From: Oerskovia rustica
GTDB taxonomy: Bacteria > Actinomycetota > Actinomycetes > Actinomycetales > Cellulomonadaceae
DNA length: 51,683 nt
NCBI RefSeq assembly: GCF_014836555.1
Contig: NZ_JACSQQ010000012.1
Span: forward strand, 3,181 to 54,863
Direction: 5' to 3'
Shown here in pieces: positions 45,229-51,683 of this stretch. Under the pieces are notes generated by a model. That model saw nothing but the letters and a program-made list of their open reading frames with translations. It ran no database searches and had not been told where the DNA came from. The number at the start of each line of letters is the position of its first letter. Within the stretch, counting starts at the first letter, position 1. The position numbers and the translations under genes are program-made.

Positions 45229-46221
45229 CGTACCCGGGGGAGCAGGACGCGGTCGGGGCGGGGGCTCCCGCGGGGTCGCCCCGCACGGGAGGCGCGGCAG
45301 CGAGGGCGCGGGGCCGCTCGTCGCCCCGGGGAGTGCCCTCGTGGTGCACGGACGCCGCGCGTCTCGTGGCCTGCCCTGCCCTGCCGGGCAGCGGCACGGA
45401 GGGCTGCGGGGGAGTGGCGCCCGTTCCGGGGCGGATGCGTGCCCGACGGCGCCGCTCGCCGAGGTCTTCGGGTGCGCCCGCGGCGGTCGCAGGGTCGAGC
45501 GGCGCACGGGGCTCGCTCGGTGCTCGCCAGATCGGGCGCCTTCCGGGCGGAGGAGCGAGCGGAGCGAAGTCCGGTCGAGCCGAGAATCTGTGATCGGCGA
45601 AGTGCTTCAGCGTGGTGATGCCCGGAAAGCGCCCGAGCGGGCATCCGTGCTGGTGAGGGGTGTGCGGACCGCCGTGCCGGAGTGAGCCGGCAGGTCTTGC
45701 CGCGTCCCGTCGGCCGGTGGTTCTGGTCACAGAGTTCGGCGAGAGCGCCACGTGCGGTTACCCTGGATGAACGACGTGCCCCGCTCGACGCGTGAGCACG
45801 TCGGTCGCCGCGTGACGGTCGGCCCGAGCGGCTGGTGCCTCACGCACGACGATTGGTCTTCCACGGATTCCTGTGGCAGACTGTTCAGGTTGCCTGTTAC
45901 GGGTGCGCTCTTTCATGTGTCGAACAGTGTGTTGAACCGCTAAGCATGCGGACCTCGGTGTTCCGAGGTTGCCGCGGGTTGAACTCTCTGTCGACACAGA
46001 TCGAGGACCCCGCGGAGCTCAGGTTCTGCACAGGCTCGACAACGTTGTGAACGGCGGTGACGCCGTCGGGCGCCAGCAGTTGGCCCGATGTGTCAGCGGT
46101 TCACATATCCAACGGCCCTGCACCGTTCTCGGTGCGTGCGCTCGGTAGGTCGCGATAGGCGACACGCCCGAGCGCGGGGGTCGGACAGCTAGCGGTTCGA
46201 GAGAGAGAGTCAGACGACGCC
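45229..46221. other. Long intergenic region and S10 operon leader
   Basis: About 1 kb without a credible gene. Reading frames from 45229 to about 45750 are Arg/Ala/Gly-rich on both strands with no recognisable domain. The sequence becomes less GC-rich from about 45840, as a promoter region would. A candidate -10 TAAGCA (45941-45946) has a weak -35 TGTCGA (45918-45923, 17-bp spacer), giving a leader of about 270 nt. A nested stem, CGCTCGG/CCGAGCG (46139-46174) around GTCGC/GCGAC, lies about 50 nt before rpsJ and may be an autoregulatory element. Confidence 0.45.
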
Positions 46222-46530
46222 ATGGCGGGACAGAAGATCCGCATCCGGCTCAAGTCCTACGACCACGAGGTGATTGACAGCTCGGCGCGCAAGATCGTCG
46301 ACACTGTCACCCGCGCTGGTGCAACGGTCGTGGGCCCGGTGCCGCTGCCGACGGAGAAGAACGTCTTCTGCGTCATCCGGTCGCCTCACAAGTACAAGGA
46401 CAGCCGCGAGCACTTCGAGATGCGCACGCACAAGCGGCTTATCGACATCATCGATCCCACGCCGAAGGCCGTCGACTCGCTCATGCGTCTCGACCTGCCT
46501 GCGGACGTGAACATCGAGATCAAGCTCTGA
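46222..46530 (+). CDS. rpsJ: 30S ribosomal protein S10
   Basis: A 102-residue S10, first gene of the S10 operon. It begins [18 protein letters not shown] and carries the conserved [20 protein letters not shown] segment. S10 also serves as NusE in antitermination and binds the KOW domain of NusG. The upstream ribosome-binding site is weak, with a GAGAGAGAG run too distant to be ideal. Confidence 0.98.
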   Translation: MAGQKIRIRLKSYDHEVIDSSARKIVDTVTRAGATVVGPVPLPTEKNVFCVIRSPHKYKDSREHFEMRTHKRLIDIIDPTPKAVDSLMRLDLPADVNIEIKL

Positions 46531-46544
46531 GGCGGGAGGACAAC

Positions 46545-47207
46545 ATGACTACGCCCCAGCAGAACGAGCGGCCCGTCACGGCCGTGCTCGGCACGAAGCT
46601 CGGCATGACCCAGCTCTGGGACGAGGCAGGCCGCCTGGTCCCCGTCACGGTCGTCGCCGTGGGCACGAACGTCGTGACCCAGGTCCGCACCGCGGAGACC
46701 GACGGTTACGCCGCGGTCCAGCTGGCCGCAGGCCAGATCGACCCGCGCAAGGTCACGAAGCCCCTCAAGGGCCACTTCGAGAAGGCCGGCGTCACGCCGC
46801 GCCGTCACGTGACCGAGATCCGCACCACCGATGCCGGTGAGTACACCCTCGGCCAGGAGATCACCGCGGAGGCCTTCGAGGCCGGCGCGAAGGTCGACGT
46901 CGTGGGCACCACCAAGGGCAAGGGCACCGCCGGTGTCATGAAGCGTCACGGCTTCCACGGCGTGGGTGCCTCCCACGGTGCGCACCGCAACCACCGCAAG
47001 CCTGGTTCGATCGGTGGGGCCTCGACCCCGTCGCGAGTCTTCAAGGGCGTGCGCATGGCTGGTCGGATGGGCTTCGACCGTCAGACCACGCAGAACCTGA
47101 CCGTCCACGCGGTCGACGCAGAGAAGGGTCTGCTGCTCGTCAAGGGCGCAGTGCCCGGCCCCAAGGGCGGCGTCGTCCTCGTGCGTAGCGCCGTGAAGGG
47201 AGCATGA
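46545..47207 (+). CDS. rplC: 50S ribosomal protein L3
   Basis: A 220-residue L3. It begins [20 protein letters not shown] and contains the peptidyl-transferase-proximal loop around [25 protein letters not shown] (quoted by its ends) and [19 protein letters not shown] lies before the ATG, 15 bp after rpsJ. It is one of the two proteins that start 50S assembly. Confidence 0.98.
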   Translation: MTTPQQNERPVTAVLGTKLGMTQLWDEAGRLVPVTVVAVGTNVVTQVRTAETDGYAAVQLAAGQIDPRKVTKPLKGHFEKAGVTPRRHVTEIRTTDAGEYTLGQEITAEAFEAGAKVDVVGTTKGKGTAGVMKRHGFHGVGASHGAHRNHRKPGSIGGASTPSRVFKGVRMAGRMGFDRQTTQNLTVHAVDAEKGLLLVKGAVPGPKGGVVLVRSAVKGA

Positions 47208-47212
47208 CACTC

Positions 47213-47914
47213 ATGGCAGCTCTCACTGTCGACGTCCTCGACGCCACGGGCAAGAAGGCCGGCACCACCGACCTTCCCGCCGAGGTGTTCGACGTCCAGA
47301 CGAACGTCCCGCTGATCCACCAGGTTGTCGTCGCGCAGCTCGCTGCAGCCCGTCAGGGCACGCACGACACCAAGAGCCGCGGCGAGGTCCGCGGTGGTGG
47401 ACGCAAGCCGTACAAGCAGAAGGGCACCGGCCGCGCCCGTCAGGGTTCGACCCGTGCACCTCAGTTCGCCGGTGGTGGGGTCGTTCACGGCCCGACGCCG
47501 CGCGACTACAGCCAGCGCACCCCCAAGAAGATGAAGGCTGCTGCACTGCGCGGCGCCCTCTCCGACCGGGCTCGTGCCGGCCGTGTCCACGTCGTGACCG
47601 GCTTCGGGATCGACGGCCAGCCGTCGACCAAGGCCGCGATCAACTCGCTCGCCAACCTCTCTCCCCGCAAGCACGTGCTCGTGGTGCTGGAGCGCGGCGA
47701 CGAGCTGACGAGCAAGTCCCTCCGCAACGCGGAGCAGGTGCACCTCCTGGTCGCTGACCAGCTGAACACCTACGACGTGCTCGTCTCCGACGACGTGGTC
47801 TTCACCGAGGGCGCACTTGCTGCGTTCCTCGCCGGACCCGCCACGGGCTCTTCGGTCAAGGCCGTCGCGTCCGAGTCGGAAGCAGCTGACGAGGCCGAGG
47901 AGGCCGCGAAGTGA
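47213..47914 (+). CDS. rplD: 50S ribosomal protein L4
   Basis: A 233-residue L4. The extended loop that lines the exit tunnel is [23 protein letters not shown], and the [17 protein letters not shown] segment follows. The ATG at 47213 gives the usual [12 protein letters not shown] start and has AAGGGAG 10 nt upstream. An earlier ATG (47204) overlaps the rplC stop but is too close to that site. The C-terminus carries an Ala/Glu-rich tail. The stop overlaps the rplW GTG by 4 bp. Confidence 0.97.
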   Translation: MAALTVDVLDATGKKAGTTDLPAEVFDVQTNVPLIHQVVVAQLAAARQGTHDTKSRGEVRGGGRKPYKQKGTGRARQGSTRAPQFAGGGVVHGPTPRDYSQRTPKKMKAAALRGALSDRARAGRVHVVTGFGIDGQPSTKAAINSLANLSPRKHVLVVLERGDELTSKSLRNAEQVHLLVADQLNTYDVLVSDDVVFTEGALAAFLAGPATGSSVKAVASESEAADEAEEAAK

Positions 47915-48213
47915 CCGCCGTGACGAAGGACCCCCGCGACATCCTGCTCGCGCCGGTGGTCTCCGAGAAGAGCTACGGGCTCCTCGACGAGGGTAAGTAC
48001 ACCTTCCTCGTGGACCCGCGGGCCAACAAGACCGAGATCAAGATCGCCGTCGAGCAGATCTTCTCGGTCAAGGTTGCCTCCGTGAACACGATCAACCGCA
48101 AGGGCAAGACCCGGCGGACGCGTTTCGGGCTGGGCAAGCGCAAGGACACCAAGCGTGCGATCGTCACCCTCCGCGAGGGCACGATCGACATCTTCGGCGG
48201 GCCGGTCGGCTGA
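47911..48213 (+). CDS. rplW: 50S ribosomal protein L23
   Basis: A 100-residue L23 located at the tunnel exit, where it docks trigger factor and the signal recognition particle. The sequence [26 protein letters not shown] is typical, as is the [19 protein letters not shown] loop. The GTG start overlaps the rplD stop (GTGA). Confidence 0.98.
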   Translation: MTAVTKDPRDILLAPVVSEKSYGLLDEGKYTFLVDPRANKTEIKIAVEQIFSVKVASVNTINRKGKTRRTRFGLGKRKDTKRAIVTLREGTIDIFGGPVG

Positions 48214-48246
48214 GGCCGGACGAGAGCAGATTGAGGACAGATCCCC

Positions 48247-49083
<837 letters not shown>

Positions 49084-49097
49084 TAGGAGCCTGACAG

Positions 49098-49379
49098 ATG
49101 CCACGCAGCCTGAAGAAGGGCCCCTTCGTCGACGGACACCTTCAGAAGAAGGTGGACGTCCAGAACGAGAAGGGGACCAAGAACGTCATCAAGACCTGGT
49201 CCCGTCGGTCGGTCATCACGCCCGACTTCCTCGGTCACACTTTTGCCGTGCACGACGGGCGCAAGCACACTCCGGTGTTCGTCACCGAGTCGATGGTTGG
49301 CCACAAGCTCGGCGAGTTCGCACCCACCCGGACCTTCCGCGGCCACGTGAAGGACGACAAGAAGGGCCGTCGTCGCTGA
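49098..49379 (+). CDS. rpsS: 30S ribosomal protein S19
   Basis: A 93-residue S19 of the 30S head. It begins [19 protein letters not shown] and contains [19 protein letters not shown] and the conserved [13 protein letters not shown] end. AGGAGCC precedes the ATG. Confidence 0.98.
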   Translation: MPRSLKKGPFVDGHLQKKVDVQNEKGTKNVIKTWSRRSVITPDFLGHTFAVHDGRKHTPVFVTESMVGHKLGEFAPTRTFRGHVKDDKKGRRR

Positions 49380-49449
49380 TCTGCGTGCAGACGCAGATCA
49401 CGAGACGACGACTCCGAACGTCATGACGAGACAAGAAGGCAGGACAGCA

Positions 49450-49821
49450 ATGGAAGCCAAGGCGCAGGCGCGGTTCGTCCGTGTCACGCCCCAGAAGGCC
49501 CGGCGCGTCGTGGACCTCATCCGTGGCAAGCAGGCCACCGAGGCCGTCGCGGTGCTGAAGTTCGCACCGCAGGCCGCGAGTGAGCCGATCCGCAAGGTCG
49601 TGGAGAGCGCGATCGCGAACGCACGGGTGAAGGCCGACCGCGCGAGCGTGGCATTCGACGAGCAGGAGCTCGTCGTTGCCCAGGCGTTCGTGGACGAGGG
49701 CCCGACCCTCAAGCGGTTCCGGCCTCGCGCTCAGGGGCGCGCGAGCCAGATCCTCAAGCGGACGAGCCACATCACCGTGGTTCTCGTTCCGCGCGAAGAC
49801 ACGAAGGGAAGGGCCCGATAG
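49450..49821 (+). CDS. rplV: 50S ribosomal protein L22
   Basis: A 123-residue L22 whose long loop reaches into the exit tunnel. It starts [26 protein letters not shown] and carries the [18 protein letters not shown] loop. The ATG at 49450 has AGGACA upstream and gives the canonical N-terminus; an upstream in-frame ATG is not supported. The TAG stop shares its G with the rpsC GTG start. Confidence 0.97.
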   Translation: MEAKAQARFVRVTPQKARRVVDLIRGKQATEAVAVLKFAPQAASEPIRKVVESAIANARVKADRASVAFDEQELVVAQAFVDEGPTLKRFRPRAQGRASQILKRTSHITVVLVPREDTKGRAR

Positions 49822-50663
49822 TGGGACAGAAGGTTCACCCGCACGGGTACCGCCTCGGCATCACCACCGACCACCGGTCGCGTTGGTTCGCCGACAGCAC
49901 CAAGCCCGGACAGCGGTACCGCGACTACGTCCGTGAGGACGTGCAGATCCGCAAGCTCATGGCCACCGGCCTCGAGCGTGCCGGCATCTCCAAGGTCGAG
50001 ATCGAGCGCACCCGTGACCGTGTGCGTGTGGACATCCACACGGCACGCCCGGGCATCGTCATCGGCCGCCGTGGCGCAGAGGCAGACCGCATCCGCGGCG
50101 AGCTCGAGAAGCTCACGGGCAAGCAGGTCCAGCTCAACATCCTCGAGGTCAAGAACGCTGAGATCGATGCTCAGCTCGTGGCCCAGGGGATCGCCGAGCA
50201 GCTCGCGAGCCGCGTGTCCTTCCGCCGTGCGATGCGCAAGGGCATGCAGTCCGCGCAGCGCGCCGGCGCCAAGGGCATCCGTGTCCAGTGCTCGGGCCGT
50301 CTCGGCGGCGCCGAGATGAGCCGCTCCGAGTTCTACCGCGAAGGCCGTGTGCCGCTGCACACGCTCCGCGCGAACATCGACTACGGCTTCTTCGAGGCCC
50401 GCACCACGTTCGGCCGTATCGGCGTCAAGGTGTGGATCTACAAGGGCGACATGACCGAGAAGGAGTTCGCTGCGCAGCAGGCGACCGCCGCTCCCCGCCA
50501 GGGCCGTGGTGGCCCCCGCGGTGGCGACCGTCCTGACCGTGGTGGAGACCGTCGTGGCGCCGGCCGTCGCAACGAGCGTCCGGCACAGTCCGAGGCACCT
50601 GCAGCTGCAGGGGCGGAGGCACCTGTCGCCGAGAAGGCTCCTGAGTCCGGAACGGAGGCCTGA
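49821..50663 (+). CDS. rpsC: 30S ribosomal protein S3
   Basis: A 280-residue S3 at the mRNA entry site. The KH domain has [20 protein letters not shown], and the C-terminal domain shows [27 protein letters not shown] by its ends. A tail of about 60 residues beyond the core is first Gly/Arg-rich ([18 protein letters not shown]) and then Ala/Glu-rich, a pattern common in actinobacterial S3. GTG start. Confidence 0.98.
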   Translation: MGQKVHPHGYRLGITTDHRSRWFADSTKPGQRYRDYVREDVQIRKLMATGLERAGISKVEIERTRDRVRVDIHTARPGIVIGRRGAEADRIRGELEKLTGKQVQLNILEVKNAEIDAQLVAQGIAEQLASRVSFRRAMRKGMQSAQRAGAKGIRVQCSGRLGGAEMSRSEFYREGRVPLHTLRANIDYGFFEARTTFGRIGVKVWIYKGDMTEKEFAAQQATAAPRQGRGGPRGGDRPDRGGDRRGAGRRNERPAQSEAPAAAGAEAPVAEKAPESGTEA

Positions 50664-50665
50664 GC

Positions 50666-51085
50666 ATGCTGATCCCGCGCAGGCTGAAGCACCGTAAGCA
50701 GCACCACCCCTCGCGCTCCGGCGCCTCGAAGGGTGGCAACCAGATCGCGTTCGGCGAGTTCGGCATCCAGGCTCTCGAGCCTGCGTACGTCACGAACCGC
50801 CAGATCGAGGCTGCTCGTATCGCGATGACCCGTCACATCAAGCGAGGCGGAAAGGTCTGGATCAACATCTACCCGGACCGCCCGCTGACCAAGAAGCCGG
50901 CGGAGACCCGCATGGGTTCTGGTAAGGGTTCGCCCGAGTGGTGGATCGCCAACGTCAAGCCCGGCCGCATCGTCTTCGAGCTGGCCGGTGTCCCGGAGCC
51001 CCTGGCTCGCGAGGCCATGCGCCGCGCGATCCACAAGCTCCCGATGAAGTGCCGTTTCGTGGTGCGCGAGGGTGGTGGCAACTGA
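50666..51085 (+). CDS. rplP: 50S ribosomal protein L16
   Basis: A 139-residue L16 near the A-site tRNA elbow. It starts [18 protein letters not shown] and contains [20 protein letters not shown] and the [19 protein letters not shown] loop. The rpmC ATG overlaps its stop by one base (TGATG). Confidence 0.98.
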   Translation: MLIPRRLKHRKQHHPSRSGASKGGNQIAFGEFGIQALEPAYVTNRQIEAARIAMTRHIKRGGKVWINIYPDRPLTKKPAETRMGSGKGSPEWWIANVKPGRIVFELAGVPEPLAREAMRRAIHKLPMKCRFVVREGGGN

Positions 51086-51324
51086 TGGCTATCGGAACCA
51101 AGGAACTGGCTTCGAGCGAGCTTGACACGTTCGACGACGAGAAGCTCGTCGCCGAGCTGAAGAAGGCCAAGGAGGAGCTTTTCAACCTCCGCTTCCAGTC
51201 GGCCACCGGCCAGCTGGAGAGCCACGGTCGCCTGAAGGCCGTGCGCCGCGACATCGCGCGGATCTACACGATCCTGCGCGAGCGCGAGCTCGGTATCCGT
51301 ACCGCACCGAGCGTGAGTGAGTGA
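51085..51324 (+). CDS. rpmC: 50S ribosomal protein L29
   Basis: A 79-residue L29 at the tunnel exit beside L23. The core is [18 protein letters not shown] and [23 protein letters not shown]. The start overlaps the rplP stop. Confidence 0.96.
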   Translation: MAIGTKELASSELDTFDDEKLVAELKKAKEELFNLRFQSATGQLESHGRLKAVRRDIARIYTILRERELGIRTAPSVSE

Positions 51325-51331
51325 GGCTGGA

Positions 51332-51634
51332 ATGAGCGAGAACGCAACGAACGCCGCACCGGTGACCGAGACGGCCGCTGAGCAGCGCGCCAACCGCAAG
51401 ACGCGGCGCGGCTACGTGGTGAGCGACAAGATGGACAAGACCGTCGTGATCGAGGTCGAGGACCGGGTCAAGCACCCGCTCTACGGCAAGGTCATCCGAC
51501 GCACGAGCAAGGTCAAGGTCCACGACGAGCAGAACGCTGCTGGTGTCGGTGACCTCGTCCTTATCATGGAGACCCGCCCGCTGTCCGCGACCAAGCGGTG
51601 GCGCCTGGTGGAGATCCTCGAGAAGGCCAAGTAG
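51332..51634 (+). CDS. rpsQ: 30S ribosomal protein S17
   Basis: A 100-residue S17. After an Ala/Thr-rich lead it has the OB-fold core [43 protein letters not shown] and [21 protein letters not shown]. The ATG at 51332 has GAGG 5 nt upstream. A GTG at 51317 inside rpmC is possible but poorer. rplN would be expected next but the window ends in a poly-G run. Confidence 0.96.
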   Translation: MSENATNAAPVTETAAEQRANRKTRRGYVVSDKMDKTVVIEVEDRVKHPLYGKVIRRTSKVKVHDEQNAAGVGDLVLIMETRPLSATKRWRLVEILEKAK

Positions 51635-51654
51635 GCCCTGCGGCCTACCAGGTC

Positions 51655-51683
51655 GGGGGGGGGGGGGGGGGGGGGGGGGGGGG
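51655..51683. repeat. Terminal G29 homopolymer
   Basis: The last 29 bases are all G, starting 20 bp after rpsQ. It is most simply an assembly or sequencing end at a G-rich homopolymer. It resembles the G12 tract after rpoB, so a real G tract may seed it. Confidence 0.8.

Noticed and set aside
45114-45644. 176-residue minus-strand frame after tuf
   Set aside because: It is Arg/Pro/Ala-rich, crosses the tuf terminator and has no domain.
45752-45943. Possible 63-residue plus-strand gene before rpsJ
   Set aside because: There is no ribosome-binding site, no recognisable motif, and it overlaps the likely S10 promoter region.

Overview
The window is high-GC bacterial DNA with the hallmarks of an actinobacterium. 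These include frequent GTG and TTG starts, overlapping ATGA gene junctions, very short or absent mRNA leaders, and the order tRNA-Trp, secE, nusG, rplK, rplA ... rplJ, rplL, rpoB, rpoC, rpsL, rpsG, fusA, tuf, rpsJ and onward. The secreted GH18 chitinase with a carbohydrate-binding module and the overall gene style fit a Cellulomonas/Cellulosimicrobium-like member of the Micrococcales. That placement is inference from gene content, not from a search.

Left arm (1-17.9 kb). A LacI-type repressor is divergent from two tandem paralogous MFS transporters. They are followed by murB, an L,D-transpeptidase lipoprotein, a GntR regulator with a seven-helix membrane protein, and an APH-fold phosphotransferase. 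Next come a small exported protein and a three-gene operon (YDDGM-repeat membrane protein, histidine kinase, OmpR-type regulator). An adenosine deaminase and a four-gene operon (ABC ATPase, ABC permease, NarL-type kinase, NarL-type regulator) complete the arm. Several promoters here have a -10 box 6-7 nt before the start codon, suggesting leaderless transcripts. A CTCTCAY direct-repeat box with fixed spacing to the -10 marks two promoters that are probably controlled by the OmpR-type regulator.

Centre (18.1-31.0 kb). tRNA-Trp, secE, nusG, rplK and rplA are followed by a terminator and then about 10 kb of accessory genes that separate rplA from rplJ. This island has two parts. The first is a convergent pair: a secreted phosphodiesterase of the alkaline phosphatase superfamily and a chitinase. 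The second is a compact cassette from its own promoter: an ECF-like sigma factor, a small soluble protein with a beta-rich C-terminus, a cytoplasmic subtilisin with six PYTQPF repeats, and a TPR protein with a caspase-like CHAT protease domain. The catalytic residues of both proteases are intact. This cassette is the best candidate in the window for an undescribed system, plausibly a protease-based stress or defence module.

Right arm (31.1-51.7 kb). rplJ-rplL, rpoB-rpoC, the str operon (rpsL, rpsG, fusA, tuf) and the start of the S10 operon (rpsJ through rpsQ) are all on the plus strand and intact. Leaders contain hairpins, including a terminator-like hairpin ahead of rplJ. A perfect 20-bp palindrome fills the spacer of the predicted str promoter. 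A run of 12 G lies between rpoB and rpoC, and the window ends in 29 G just after rpsQ, which looks like an assembly break at a homopolymer.
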